A stretch of DNA of 64,000 nucleotides from an uncultured Polaribacter sp. (GCF_947501385.1 NZ_CANMVP010000009.1:62001-126000); one strand, 5' to 3'. Positions 16,641-26,143 are shown, numbered from the stretch's first letter. The notes: a model not told the origin generated them from the letters alone. Numbers and translations are program-made.

Positions 16641-17108
16641 CTATTTCCATGTATTACCTTTTACTTTAATGGCAGCTTTTAAAACATCTTTCTGACTCAA
16701 TTGCCCAATCAATTTTCCGTTTTCTATCACAGGAAATCTTCTTCTATGAGAACTAATAAACTTAAAAGCAGCATCAAAAATATTCATGTTTTTATCAATG
16801 GTATCTACATCTCTCACCATATATTTTCCCACCGTATTATTGGTGTCTGAAGGCATATTGTAGTATTTACTTTCCGAAATATGTTTGATACAATCGGTTT
16901 CAGAGATAATACCAATCAGTTCATTTTTATTATTAACCACAGGTCCACCAGAAATTTTATAAGTAATTAATTGAGAAATTACATGATCTAAAGAATCTTC
17001 TGCCTTAAAAGTTATCAAGTTCGTGGTCATATAATCTGCCACTAAAATTTGCTCTTTGGCTTTTGCCTGATTTGTATCTCTTTTTCCTTGAAAGCTCTTA
17101 ATACCCAT
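16641..17108 (-). CDS. CBS-domain pair protein
   Basis: A 155-residue cytoplasmic protein made of two CBS motifs. The first spans about residues 25-80 (ADYMTTNLITFKAEDSLDHV, then ISGGPVVNNKNELIGIISETD), the second about 95-150 (YMVRDVDTIDKNMNIFDAA, then RRRFPVIENGKLIGQLSQKDVL). CBS pairs bind adenosine nucleotides and act as energy or ionic sensors. Here there is no fused enzyme or channel domain, so the partner is unknown. It converges with the zinc-ribbon gene and diverges from the M28 peptidase gene with a 106-bp spacer. Confidence 0.88.
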   Translation of the reverse strand: MGIKSFQGKRDTNQAKAKEQILVADYMTTNLITFKAEDSLDHVISQLITYKISGGPVVNNKNELIGIISETDCIKHISESKYYNMPSDTNNTVGKYMVRDVDTIDKNMNIFDAAFKFISSHRRRFPVIENGKLIGQLSQKDVLKAAIKVKGNTWK

Positions 17109-17214
17109 AATATTCGTTTTTTAGTTGGAACTAAAGTTACCAAATTTTCTCTATCGTTCAACTTTTTGATAAAAGTTTTTTTTATTTCTTACATTTATAG
17201 AAATATTTTTTTTG

Positions 17215-19521
17215 ATGAAAAGATTTTCTACCATTGTTTCTATACTCATTATTTTAGGAGTTATTTATTGGAGTTTTGCAGATTTAAAACCTTCTTTATC
17301 TTCAAATAAAAAAATAGCGGAAACAGATTTCTCCATAGACAACGCACTTCACCATCTAAAAAATATTTCTAAAGAAGCACATTATACTGGTTCTAAAAAT
17401 CATAAAAAAGTTCAAAATTATATTGTTGCAGAATTACAAAAAATGGGTTTTGAAACTGAGATTCAAACCCAAACAGCATTTAATAAAAAATGGTTTGCTG
17501 CAAGCACAGCAGAAAATATCATCGCCAAATTAAAAGGTTCTGAATCTGAAAAGGCATTAATGCTACTAACGCATTATGATTCTAACCCACATTCTTCAGT
17601 TGGTGCGAGTGATGCAGGTTCTGGTGTGGTGACTATTTTAGAAGGAATGAGAGCCTTTTTAGCCAAAGACGAAACACCAAAAAATGATATTATTATTTTA
17701 TTTTCTGATGCTGAAGAAATTGGTTTATTGGGCGCACAAGCTTTTGTAGCCCATCATCCTTGGACTAAAAATATTGGCTTGGTTTTAAATTTTGAAGCAA
17801 GAGGAAGTGGTGGCCCAAGTTATGTACTTATGGAAACGAATGGAAAAAATAGCAAGCTTTTGACTGAGTTTATGGCGACCAAACCCAATTTTCCTGCTGC
17901 GAATTCTTTGATGTATGCTATCTATAAAAAATTACCAAATGATACAGATTTAACTGTTTTTAGAGAAGATGCGAATATCAACGGATTCAATTTTGCCTTT
18001 ATTGGAGATCATTTTGACTACCATACAGCACAAGATTCTTATGAGCGTTTAGACAGAGAAACACTTTTGCATCAAGCAGATTATGTAACAACCTCATTAA
18101 ATTATTTTTCAAATTCAGATTTGTCTCAATTACATTCTGATGAAGATGATGTCTATGTAAATTTTCCGTTCATTAAAATGATAAGCTATCCTTTTTCTTG
18201 GGTGTTACCTATGACAATTATTTGTAGCATTGTCTTTTTAATACTATTATTCTTTGGCTTTTCTTTAAATAAGATTACTATAAAAGGAGCTCTTAAAAGT
18301 TTTATTCCATTTTTAGTTTCGTTGATTTTATGCGGTGGAATTTCTTTTGGATTATGGAAGTTACTACTCGTAATTCATCCACATTACAATGATATTTTAC
18401 AGGGATTTACCTACAATGGCTATCAATACATTGCGGCTTTCGTCTTTTTGAATTTATGGTTGCTTTTTACTATTTATAGAAAGACTTCTAAAGAAGAAAA
18501 AACAACCAATTTATTAATAGCGCCTATTTTTTTCTGGCTGGTTATTAACATCTTAATTGGTGTGTTTTTAAAAGGAGCTGGGTTTTTTATAATTCCTGTA
18601 ATATGCGCGCTTTTAATTCTTGCCATTGCTATTTTTCTGAATTTAGATGTAAAGTCTAAACGTATTTTGTTCACTATTTTATCAATACCTACGTTGTATA
18701 TTTTTGCACCTTTAGTAAAAATGTTTCCTGTAGGTTTAGGCTTAAAAATTTTATTTGTAAGCGCTATTTTTATAGTACTGGTTTTTGGATTGATGCTATT
18801 ATCCTTTCACCAAAAGAAATCTTTTTGGACACAAAAATGGACAGGAATTTTAGCAATTGTCTTTTTTGGGATTGCCACATATAATAGCGGATTTTCCATA
18901 GAAAATAAAAAGCCAAATAGCATTGTTTACATTCAGAATACTGAAGACAAAACAGCCTATTTTGGAACATACAATACTACTTTAGACAGGTATACCGAGC
19001 AGGTTTTTAAAGACGATTTTACAAAAGGTGGTATTAAAAATGCGGAAACCAAAAGCAAATACAATACTCGTTTCAAATATCATAAGAAAACTGATTTCAA
19101 AAATATTCCTTCTTCAGGAATTAGTACTGAATTAGATACTATTATTGGCAATAAACGTTTTTTAGAAATCATAGTTTCTCCTGAAAGAAAAATTAACAAA
19201 TTAGAGTTTATCACTAGTAACAAACTGACTTTGTATCAGTTTAAAGTAAACGATGTTTTGGTGAATTCTGGTAAAAAACATCAGTTAGAAAAGGGTACTT
19301 TTTTAATGTATCATTTTGGAAATACCGACAAAGAGGTGACACTTTCTTTCACTATAAATTTAGACCAGAAATTAGATCTGATTCTAAATGAAATTTCTTA
19401 TGATTTATTAACGAATAAAAACTTTAACCTTATACCAAGAACAGCAGCAATGATGCCCATGCCATTTGTTACAAATGATGCAATTATTATTACTACAAAA
19501 CTAGATTTTGTTAAATTTTAA
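17215..19521 (+). CDS. M28-family metallopeptidase with polytopic membrane domain
   Basis: A 768-residue membrane protein. After an N-terminal anchor (SILIILGVIYWSFA) comes an M28 aminopeptidase-like domain (about 35-320): LTHYDSNPHSSVGASDAGSG supplies the His and bridging Asp, FSDAEEIGLLGAQ the catalytic Glu and a ligand, NFEARGSGGPS another acidic ligand, and IGDHFDYHTAQDSYERL the last His. Residues ~325-560 contain about eight hydrophobic segments, then a ~200-residue extracytoplasmic C-terminal part. The layout resembles the Fxna/ERMP1-like group of M28 peptidases. The substrate is unknown. ATG at 17215 is preferred to the TTG one codon earlier. Confidence 0.88.
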   Translation: MKRFSTIVSILIILGVIYWSFADLKPSLSSNKKIAETDFSIDNALHHLKNISKEAHYTGSKNHKKVQNYIVAELQKMGFETEIQTQTAFNKKWFAASTAENIIAKLKGSESEKALMLLTHYDSNPHSSVGASDAGSGVVTILEGMRAFLAKDETPKNDIIILFSDAEEIGLLGAQAFVAHHPWTKNIGLVLNFEARGSGGPSYVLMETNGKNSKLLTEFMATKPNFPAANSLMYAIYKKLPNDTDLTVFREDANINGFNFAFIGDHFDYHTAQDSYERLDRETLLHQADYVTTSLNYFSNSDLSQLHSDEDDVYVNFPFIKMISYPFSWVLPMTIICSIVFLILLFFGFSLNKITIKGALKSFIPFLVSLILCGGISFGLWKLLLVIHPHYNDILQGFTYNGYQYIAAFVFLNLWLLFTIYRKTSKEEKTTNLLIAPIFFWLVINILIGVFLKGAGFFIIPVICALLILAIAIFLNLDVKSKRILFTILSIPTLYIFAPLVKMFPVGLGLKILFVSAIFIVLVFGLMLLSFHQKKSFWTQKWTGILAIVFFGIATYNSGFSIENKKPNSIVYIQNTEDKTAYFGTYNTTLDRYTEQVFKDDFTKGGIKNAETKSKYNTRFKYHKKTDFKNIPSSGISTELDTIIGNKRFLEIIVSPERKINKLEFITSNKLTLYQFKVNDVLVNSGKKHQLEKGTFLMYHFGNTDKEVTLSFTINLDQKLDLILNEISYDLLTNKNFNLIPRTAAMMPMPFVTNDAIIITTKLDFVKF

Positions 19522-19852
19522 AAAACTTGGGAAGCATCTATTTTTACTTTTAACAATAAACTATCCTTGTATCACTTTCTAAATTTCGGAAGAGCTTATC
19601 GTAGTACTAAAGTTGCTGTAAAATAATCTTCAACAGGCTAGATTGATATTTTGAAGATTAATTGATACTTGCAATTACCAATAAAACTGAGAAGATTTAA
19701 GAGTAAAACTTAATTGTTGAACGAAAATAAATCTAACGTAATAATATCGTACTCGAGAATACAGAAAAGCTTATCGGAATGCAAAAATTTCATACAATAA
19801 AAAAGCATCCTGAAAGAATCAGAATGCTTTATACGTCTATTTAAAAGTATTT
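19522..19852. other. Intergenic region between convergent genes
   Basis: About 330 bp with no convincing ORF. It holds only the pyk terminator at its right end. Confidence 0.45.
19802..19830 (-). terminator. Terminator of the acpP-fabF-rnc-pyk operon
   Basis: AAAGCAT-C-CTGA / TCAG-A-ATGCTTT: a 7+4 bp stem with one mismatch and a 5-nt loop, 23 bp beyond the pyk stop on the minus strand. Confidence 0.7.
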
Positions 19853-21280
19853 TTACTCTATTTCAGAGACTCTTAAGGTATTTACCATTCCCTTAGCTTC
19901 CACTGGCATAGAGGTTAGGTTAATCATTAAATCACCTTCTTTCACATACCCTTTTTCTTTAGAGATTCTATTGATATCTACAACGGTATCGTCTGTACTT
20001 AAATTCTTATCATAATAAAAAGCTTTTACACCCCAAAGTAAATTTAGTTTTCCTAAAATTCTTTTTTCTGATGAAAATGCTAAAATTTTAGATTGTGGTC
20101 TCCAAGCAGAAATTTGAAATGCTGTATAGCCACTATTGGTTAATGTAGAAATGGCTTCTGCGTTGATATCATTTGCCATTAAAGCTGCGTGATGACAAAC
20201 TGCTTTTGTAATAAATCTCTTGGTTCTAATATGTGGTGCTTCGTGTGGTACTTTAATCATTCTAGAGTTTTCTACACTCGCAATAATCTCTGCCATTTTT
20301 TGAATTACTCGTATGGGATGTTTACCAACAGATGTTTCTCCAGAAAGCATTACAGCATCTGCACCATCCATAATAGAATTGGCAACATCATTTACTTCTG
20401 CTCTTGTGGGTACAGAATTATCAATCATGGTCTCCATCATTTGCGTTGCAATAATTACAGGAATTCTTGCTCTTTTTGCACGTCTTACTAATTTTTTCTG
20501 AATTAATGGAACGTCTTGCATAGGTATTTCTACACCTAAATCTCCACGTGCAACCATTAAACCATCACAATAAGGAATTAAAGAATCTATATTTGCTACA
20601 GCTTCTGGCTTTTCTATTTTTGCAATTACAGGAACTCTATAATCTGAGTGTTGATCGATTAGATCGCGTAACATTCTTAAATCTTCTGGCGTTCTTACAA
20701 AAGAAAGTGCCATCCAATCTACATTTAAGCTCAATGCAAAAATTGCATCTTCTTTGTCTTTTTCTGTTAGTGCTGGTAAAGAAATTGCCGTGTTTGGTAA
20801 GTTTACACCTTTCTTTGATTTTAAAGCACCACCAACAATTGTTTTTACAACTACCGCTTTGTCTTTATCTGTAGAAATTACTTCGAATAATAATTTACCA
20901 TCGTCTACTAAAATTTGTTCTCCAACTTTTACATCTTTTGGAAAACGTTGATAGGTCATAAATGCCTTTTCTTTGGTACCTATACATTTTTCTGTAGTAA
21001 ATGTAAAGGTATCTCCGTCTTCTAAAACAACATCATCTTCCATAACACCTACACGTAATTTAGGCCCTTGTAAATCTGCTAAAATGGCAACATTAAAGTT
21101 ATTCTCTTCATTAATCTCTCTAATTGTTTTTACAGTCTTCTTAACATTTTCATACGCTGCGTGAGAAAAATTAATCCTAAAAACATTTACACCTGCTTTT
21201 GCTAAATCTGTTAAAATCTCTTTAGAGTCAGTTGCGGGCCCAAGTGTTGCTACTATTTTTGTTTTTTTGTAATCTATCAT
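19853..21280 (-). CDS. pyk: Pyruvate kinase
   Basis: A 475-residue glycolytic enzyme (phosphoenolpyruvate + ADP to pyruvate + ATP). Recognised from KIVATLGPATDSKEIL, VFRINFSHAAYENV, the active-site block PVIAKIEKPEAVANID (Lys), GLMVARGDLGVEIP, IIATQMMETMIDN and GADAVMLSGETSVGKHP. It is close to the usual ~470-480 residues and looks intact. The C-terminal domain has SILAFSSEKRILGKLNLLWG. It lies 1 bp after the IPExxxVDY gene in an operon headed by acpP, a layout usual in Flavobacteriia. Confidence 0.97.
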   Translation of the reverse strand: MIDYKKTKIVATLGPATDSKEILTDLAKAGVNVFRINFSHAAYENVKKTVKTIREINEENNFNVAILADLQGPKLRVGVMEDDVVLEDGDTFTFTTEKCIGTKEKAFMTYQRFPKDVKVGEQILVDDGKLLFEVISTDKDKAVVVKTIVGGALKSKKGVNLPNTAISLPALTEKDKEDAIFALSLNVDWMALSFVRTPEDLRMLRDLIDQHSDYRVPVIAKIEKPEAVANIDSLIPYCDGLMVARGDLGVEIPMQDVPLIQKKLVRRAKRARIPVIIATQMMETMIDNSVPTRAEVNDVANSIMDGADAVMLSGETSVGKHPIRVIQKMAEIIASVENSRMIKVPHEAPHIRTKRFITKAVCHHAALMANDINAEAISTLTNSGYTAFQISAWRPQSKILAFSSEKRILGKLNLLWGVKAFYYDKNLSTDDTVVDINRISKEKGYVKEGDLMINLTSMPVEAKGMVNTLRVSEIE

Positions 21281-21281
21281 A

Positions 21282-21752
21282 TTAAAATATTAAAAAGTCT
21301 TTAGACTTTAAGGTGTTTTTATCTATTGAATAAGAGGTAATAATCTGTTCAATATTTTTAATTTTATGTATTGTATTTACTACAAAATCAAAAGCTACTT
21401 CACCAGAAATTTTTATAAAAAAATCTACCTTTTTCTTTTCTGGAATTAAGTATGTTTTTGTTTCTGTAGTTAACAATAATTCGTTTGATTCTGTTTGATT
21501 TTCTCTTTTAAAGCTATTGGCTATTAAAAACCACTCAAAGTCGTATTTTTTACTGGTAAAATTATAGATAGAAAACGATGCTTTGTTTGTATCGTTCTCA
21601 AATTCTAAATTTTTTTGAGATTTAGAAAAGTGTGTGTTTAAGTTTTTATTTAGCAAATATGCCAGTTTATAATCTTCTAATGCTGTGTGAATACCTATTA
21701 AAGAATACTCATCTTCACAAAAATCGTCTAAACCTAAAGCATGAATTTGCAT
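21282..21752 (-). CDS. IPExxxVDY family protein
   Basis: A 156-residue protein of a family named for the motif seen here as IPEKKKVDF. It has no signal peptide or membrane segment and is of unknown function. Genes of this family lie immediately upstream of pyruvate kinase in many Flavobacteriia, as here (1 bp gap), so translational coupling and a link to pyk regulation are possible but unproven. A 92-bp spacer separates it from rnc. An ATG start at 21750-21752 fits the family N-terminus (MQIHALGLDDFCEDEYSLIG). Confidence 0.8.
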   Translation of the reverse strand: MQIHALGLDDFCEDEYSLIGIHTALEDYKLAYLLNKNLNTHFSKSQKNLEFENDTNKASFSIYNFTSKKYDFEWFLIANSFKRENQTESNELLLTTETKTYLIPEKKKVDFFIKISGEVAFDFVVNTIHKIKNIEQIITSYSIDKNTLKSKDFLIF

Positions 21753-21844
21753 ACATTGTAAATTTACTCTTAGTGTTTTTAATACTGCTAAATTACTAAT
21801 TGTTTATGAGTATTGTAAGTTATTTTAACGAAAACGTTATCGTT

Positions 21845-22582
21845 TTACTCTAAAGAGATTTGATTTTGGAATGCGTAGTACACCCTTTTGGAAGCTTGTT
21901 CTTCTGCTTTTTTCTTAGAAGTAGCTCTTCCTTTGGCAATCTGCTCGCCGTCTATACTTATTTTAACACTAAAATGTTTTATAGGATCATTTCCTGAATC
22001 CTCATAAGTATCAAATATATATTTCTTTTTCTGTTTTTGGCACCATTCTATGATTAAGCCCTTGTAACTTGTAATTTTTCCTTCTAGTTTTTCGATATCA
22101 ACATAAGGAACAATGACGTTATGATAAATAAATTTTTGACAAAAATTATAGCCTTTGTCTAAATAAATAGCCCCAATTAATGCTTCAAAAATATTGCCAT
22201 GAATATTATCACCAACGTTTGTTTGATCGATATTACTCTTCACAAAACGAATTAAATTTAAGTCTTTACCAAGCTCATTCAAATGCTTTCGACTCACAAT
22301 TTTAGAGCGCATTTGCGTTAAATAACCTTCTGAACCTTCTGGAACTTTTTTATATAAATAAGCCGCTATAACAGAACCTAGAATAGAATCTCCTAAGAAC
22401 TCTAATCTTTCATAATTAATAGGAATCCCTTTTCTGTCTAACATTTGAACAGATCTGTGGGTAAAAGCTTTTTTATATTTGTTAATTTTTCTTGGGGAAA
22501 AATTGAGTAGTTTTTTTAATTCGTTATGTAGTTCTTCATCTTCTTGAGAATGAGATTTCACTATTTTACGAATAAAATTCAT
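21845..22582 (-). CDS. rnc: Ribonuclease III
   Basis: A 245-residue double-strand-specific endoribonuclease involved in rRNA and mRNA processing. The catalytic RNase III domain shows YERLEFLGDSILGSVIAAYL (family signature, with Asp and Glu metal ligands) and NIFEALIGAIYLDKGY. The C-terminal ~70 residues are a dsRBD (DPIKHFSVKISIDGEQIAKG, ATSKKKAEEQASKRVY). The gene follows fabF with a 3-bp gap in the standard acpP-fabF-rnc order. Confidence 0.96.
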   Translation of the reverse strand: MNFIRKIVKSHSQEDEELHNELKKLLNFSPRKINKYKKAFTHRSVQMLDRKGIPINYERLEFLGDSILGSVIAAYLYKKVPEGSEGYLTQMRSKIVSRKHLNELGKDLNLIRFVKSNIDQTNVGDNIHGNIFEALIGAIYLDKGYNFCQKFIYHNVIVPYVDIEKLEGKITSYKGLIIEWCQKQKKKYIFDTYEDSGNDPIKHFSVKISIDGEQIAKGRATSKKKAEEQASKRVYYAFQNQISLE

Positions 22583-22585
22583 AGG

Positions 22586-23839
22586 CTAATCCTCTAGTTT
22601 CTTAAAAGCTACACATGCATTATGACCTCCAAAACCAAAAGTATTACTCATAGCCACCTTAATTTCTCTTTTTTGAGCTTTGTTTAAGGTTAAGTTTAAT
22701 GCCGGATTAATATTTTCATCTATATGTTGATGATTAATTGTGGGTGGTACAATACCATGTTTCATTGCCAAAATAGAAGCAATAGACTCTACAGCACCAG
22801 CAGCACCTAATAGATGACCGGTCATAGACTTTGTAGAATTAATGTTGATATGCTTTGCATGATCTCCAAAAACTTCAGAAATGGCTTTTAATTCAGCTAC
22901 ATCTCCAAGTGGTGTAGAAGTACCATGAGTATTGATGTGGTCTACATCTTCAGGTTTAATACCGGCATTTTCTAAACAGTTTTTCATCACAGCAATTACG
23001 CCAATTCCTTCAGGATGTGGTGCCGTAATGTGATACGCATCAGAAGACATTCCGCCTCCAATTACTTCTGCATAAATTTTTGCGCCTCTTGCTTTGGCGT
23101 ATTCATATTCTTCTAAAACAATAGCTCCTGCTCCTTCTCCTAAAACAAAACCTTCTCTACTTGCGTCGAATGGTCTTGAAGCAGTTTCTGGACTCTCATT
23201 TCTAGATGATAAAGCTTGCATAGAACTAAAACCACCAACGCCAGCAATAGTAATTGCAGCTTCAGAACCTCCTGTAACAATAACGTCACAATATCCTAAA
23301 CGAATATAGTTTAACGCATCTATCATAGCGTTTGCCGATGATGCACACGCCGATACTGTTGTATAGTTTGGTCCCATAAATCCGTTTTTAATGGAAATAT
23401 GACCTGGTGCAATGTCTGCAATCATTTTTGGAATAAAAAACGGATTGAATTTAGGACTTCCATCACCAGCAGCATAATCTAAAACTTCATTTTGAAAAGT
23501 TTCTAAACCACCAATTCCAGCTCCCCAAATAACACCTACTCGTAATTTATTTATGCTTTCTAGATCTAATTTCGAATCTGCAATTGCCTCATCTGAAGCT
23601 ACCATTGCATATTGCGTAAATTTATCCATTTTACGAGCATCCTTCCTATTGATAAAATCTGTAGGATTAAAGTTTTTTACTTCACAAGCAAAACGAGTCT
23701 TGGACTTGGAAGCGTCAAAATGCGTTATAGGCGCGGCTCCGCTAACTCCGTTAACTAAAGCATTCCAATATGCTGAGATATTATTTCCTATGGGCGTTAG
23801 TGCTCCAAGTCCAGTGACTACAACTCGTTTTAATTGCAT
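22586..23839 (-). CDS. fabF: Beta-ketoacyl-ACP synthase II
   Basis: A 417-residue condensing enzyme of fatty acid elongation. The catalytic Cys is in VSACASSANAM and the two catalytic His in NTHGTSTPLGD and SMTGHLLGAAGAVES. N-terminal RVVVTGLGALTPIGNN and the C-terminal glycine-rich SNTFGFGGHNA also match. The length is usual for FabF. It lies 12 bp downstream of acpP, its acyl-carrier partner. Confidence 0.97.
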   Translation of the reverse strand: MQLKRVVVTGLGALTPIGNNISAYWNALVNGVSGAAPITHFDASKSKTRFACEVKNFNPTDFINRKDARKMDKFTQYAMVASDEAIADSKLDLESINKLRVGVIWGAGIGGLETFQNEVLDYAAGDGSPKFNPFFIPKMIADIAPGHISIKNGFMGPNYTTVSACASSANAMIDALNYIRLGYCDVIVTGGSEAAITIAGVGGFSSMQALSSRNESPETASRPFDASREGFVLGEGAGAIVLEEYEYAKARGAKIYAEVIGGGMSSDAYHITAPHPEGIGVIAVMKNCLENAGIKPEDVDHINTHGTSTPLGDVAELKAISEVFGDHAKHININSTKSMTGHLLGAAGAVESIASILAMKHGIVPPTINHQHIDENINPALNLTLNKAQKREIKVAMSNTFGFGGHNACVAFKKLED

Positions 23840-23851
23840 ATACTATAAATA

Positions 23852-24088
23852 TTACTTTTTTGCTTCTTCTATATAGCTAACTGCTTGACCAACTGTTCCA
23901 ATGTTCTCAGCTTGGTCATCTGGAATTTGAATATCAAATTCTTTTTCGAATTCCATAATTAACTCAACAGTATCTAAAGAATCTGCTCCTAAATCATTTG
24001 TGAAGCTAGCTTCTGTTGTTACTTCGTTATCGTCAACGCCTAATTTGTCTACGATAATCGCTTTTACTCTTGATGCAATGTCTGACAT
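23852..24088 (-). CDS. acpP: Acyl carrier protein
   Basis: A 78-residue ACP. The phosphopantetheine attachment Ser lies in [19 protein letters not shown]. The start at 24088 ([17 protein letters not shown]) is chosen because the upstream open extension is Lys/Phe-rich and unlike ACP. It heads the operon acpP-fabF-rnc-IPExxxVDY-pyk. A -7-like box TATTTTTG on the minus strand (24119-24126) sits 30 bp upstream. Confidence 0.96.
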   Translation of the reverse strand: MSDIASRVKAIIVDKLGVDDNEVTTEASFTNDLGADSLDTVELIMEFEKEFDIQIPDDQAENIGTVGQAVSYIEEAKK

Positions 24089-24259
24089 AATTTTTTTAAT
24101 TTTAAATTTTAAATCTGGGCAAAAATACAAATCTTATTAATTATAACTAATATTTGCCCTGAAAATGATTATTAAATGTAAAGAAAATAATTTAATCTTC
24201 ACGTAAAATAATCGGTTTGTTAATAATTATTCTTTTTTTTGTAGCTTAGAAATGAAGAT

Positions 24260-24832
24260 ATGAAGCGTATTGTTATTTTTGCCTCTGGTTCTGGATCGAA
24301 CGCAGAAGCTATTATTAAGTATTTTAATCACACTAAAACCGCTAAGGTTACTAATGTGCTTTGTAACAATGAACATGCCAAAGTATTTGAAAGGTGTAAA
24401 AAACTAAATACCAACTGTTTACATTTCAATAAAAACGATTTTATTACGACAGATACCGTCTTAAATATCCTAAAAAAAGAAGCAGATTACATCGTTCTTG
24501 CTGGTTTTTTATGGAAAATTCCCGAGAAAGTCATTGCTGCTTTTCCTAAGAAAATTATGAATATTCACCCAGCATTATTGCCAAAATATGGCGGAAAAGG
24601 AATGTATGGAATGCATGTGCATAATGCAGTAAAAGAGAACAATGAAACTGAAACGGGCATTACAATTCACTATGTAAATGCCAATTATGATGAAGGAGCC
24701 ATCATTTTTCAAGCAAAAACCGCTTTAACGGCTCAAGATACGCCAGAAACAATCGCTACGAAAATTCATGTTTTAGAGCAACGGTATTTTCCACAAGTAA
24801 TAGAAGAAGTAATTCTAGCGACCAATGAGTAA
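24260..24832 (+). CDS. purN: Phosphoribosylglycinamide formyltransferase
   Basis: A 190-residue enzyme that transfers a formyl group from 10-formyl-THF to GAR in purine synthesis. Motifs: IVIFASGSGSNAEAI (phosphate site), the catalytic region MNIHPALLPKYGGKGMYGMHVH (split here as MNIHPALLPKYGG then KGMYGMHVH) and HYVNANYDEGAIIFQ. The catalytic Asn, His and Asp are present. It is divergent from acpP and its 3' end overlaps rnhA by 8 bp. Confidence 0.95.
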   Translation: MKRIVIFASGSGSNAEAIIKYFNHTKTAKVTNVLCNNEHAKVFERCKKLNTNCLHFNKNDFITTDTVLNILKKEADYIVLAGFLWKIPEKVIAAFPKKIMNIHPALLPKYGGKGMYGMHVHNAVKENNETETGITIHYVNANYDEGAIIFQAKTALTAQDTPETIATKIHVLEQRYFPQVIEEVILATNE

Positions 24833-25460
24833 AAAAAAGTTTTATGTAGTTTGGAACGGGCACAAAAAAGGAATTTATACCTCTTGGAAGGTCTGTAAAA
24901 AACAAGTTGATGGTTTTGACGGCGCACAATACAAGTCTTTTGCAGATTTAAATGAAGCTGAAATAGCTTTCTCTAAAAAATACGAAGATTATAAAGCGAA
25001 AAACACCAAAAAACCTACACTAACAGCTTCAGAAAAAGCAACATACGGTGCACCCAATTTAGAAAGTATTTCTGTAGATGCTGCTTGTGCTGGAAATCCT
25101 GGGAAAATGGAATATAGAGGTGTTCTGACTCATAACAAACAAGAAATTTTTAGAAAAGGTCCTTATAAAAAAGGCACCAACAATATTGGTGAGTTTTTAG
25201 CTTTGGTGCATGGAATTGCGCTTTTAAAAAGTAAGAAAAAAGAAGACATTCCTATTTATTCTGATTCTAGAATTGCCATGAGTTGGGTACAACAGAAACG
25301 ATGTAAAACCAACATTCAATTTGATGCTTCTAACAAAGATTTATTAGAATTGATAAAAAGAGCCGAAAATTGGCTAAAAGAAAACACGGTTAAAAATCCA
25401 ATTCTAAAATGGGAAACAAAAGCTTGGGGAGAAATTCCTGCAGATTTTGGGCGGAAATAG
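24825..25460 (+). CDS. rnhA: Ribonuclease HI with N-terminal viroplasmin (hybrid-binding) domain
   Basis: A 211-residue protein. Residues 1-45 (KFYVVWNGHKKGIYTSWKVC, YKSFADLNEAEIAF) form the Caulimovirus-viroplasmin/RNA-DNA hybrid-binding domain. Residues ~75-211 form RNase HI with the acidic residues in ISVDAACAGNPGK, TNNIGEFLALVHGIAL and IYSDSRIAMSWV, and a final Asp in IPADFGRK. It degrades the RNA strand of RNA-DNA hybrids. The start overlaps purN. The last 30 bp, coding for EIPADFGRK, recur at 26073-26102 beyond a toxin-antitoxin module. Confidence 0.92.
   Translation: MSKKKFYVVWNGHKKGIYTSWKVCKKQVDGFDGAQYKSFADLNEAEIAFSKKYEDYKAKNTKKPTLTASEKATYGAPNLESISVDAACAGNPGKMEYRGVLTHNKQEIFRKGPYKKGTNNIGEFLALVHGIALLKSKKKEDIPIYSDSRIAMSWVQQKRCKTNIQFDASNKDLLELIKRAENWLKENTVKNPILKWETKAWGEIPADFGRK
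25431..25460 (+). repeat. Direct repeat, copy A: 3' end of rnhA
   Basis: The last 30 bp of rnhA including its stop codon. Copy B at 26073-26102 matches at 26 of 30 positions in the same orientation, with the run ATTTTGGGCGGAA shared exactly. The first toxin-antitoxin module lies between the copies. Confidence 0.7.
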
Positions 25461-25463
25461 CAT

Positions 25464-25787
25464 CTACATTCTATTAGAAATACGATTATGATTATTTGAA
25501 ATGTATGTTACCAAATACGTATTGTCTTCTTTTTCAAAGAAAATATACCAAGTAGTTCTTCTATTGCTTAGATAAAACATATAATAGCTACCTAAATATG
25601 CATTAGACAAAGGTGTTAACTTTGTGGGAAATGTTGAAATATTCGCTTCAATATAATCTAAAATATTATTTTTATAGCTTATAGCACTCTCTAAAAAGCC
25701 AAAGTATTCTTTTTCATATAGCTCAAAAACTAATGCATTAATATAGTTAACAACCTCTGGTTTGTAGTAAATCTTTACTTTTTCCAA
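25464..25787 (-). CDS. RelE/ParE-superfamily toxin
   Basis: A 107-residue basic protein with the compact alpha-alpha-beta-beta-beta layout of RelE/ParE toxins: VKIYYKPEVVNYINALVFEL, then LGSYYMFYLSNRRTTWYIFF and YLVTYISNNHNR. These proteins cleave ribosome-bound mRNA or poison gyrase. The start overlaps the antitoxin stop region by 13 bp, the usual coupling for such pairs. It converges on rnhA with a 3-bp gap and lies inside a segment bracketed by a duplicated rnhA 3' end. Confidence 0.72.
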   Translation of the reverse strand: MEKVKIYYKPEVVNYINALVFELYEKEYFGFLESAISYKNNILDYIEANISTFPTKLTPLSNAYLGSYYMFYLSNRRTTWYIFFEKEDNTYLVTYISNNHNRISNRM

Positions 25788-25972
25788 TTTAAAGATTTAA
25801 TATACTCATCTGTTTGTTCTTTTACCTCATCTATAGTAATGGCATTTTCAATCTCTTTTTTAAAACTTTTAGTTTTTAATTTTTGATACTCAAAAATTTG
25901 ATCTACAATATCTTTGTCATCGATAGATGAAATCCAATCTATAATTGTTTTTTTCTTAATAACTAAAGTCAT
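25775..25972 (-). CDS. Antitoxin partner of RelE/ParE-type toxin
   Basis: A 65-residue acidic/helical protein starting MTLVIKKKTIIDWISSIDD. Its C-terminus EVKEQTDEYIKSLNWKK is the kind of tail that wraps the toxin. The ATG at 25972 is preferred to a TTG 51 bp upstream. It has no recognised DNA-binding fold, although such small antitoxins are common upstream of RelE-type toxins in Bacteroidota. The assignment rests mainly on context: it overlaps the toxin gene by 13 bp. Confidence 0.6.
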   Translation of the reverse strand: MTLVIKKKTIIDWISSIDDKDIVDQIFEYQKLKTKSFKKEIENAITIDEVKEQTDEYIKSLNWKK

Positions 25973-26072
25973 AATTACTGGTAAAATTTTTATTAAAGAT
26001 ACTATTTTATGGTTTAGAATCAAAATAATAGAATCCTGAGTTATTAGAAAACTAAGCTATTTCATTACGTTT

Positions 26073-26102
26073 AAAATTCTTGCACATTTTGGGCGGAAGT
26101 AG
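26073..26102 (+). repeat. Direct repeat, copy B of rnhA 3' end
   Basis: Matches 25431-25460 at 26 of 30 positions, including the terminal TAG. It is non-coding here and lies on the far side of the first toxin-antitoxin module. Confidence 0.7.
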
Positions 26103-26143
26103 TTTTAGTTTACAGTAAACACTTACAGTTTGTAGTTGAAAAA

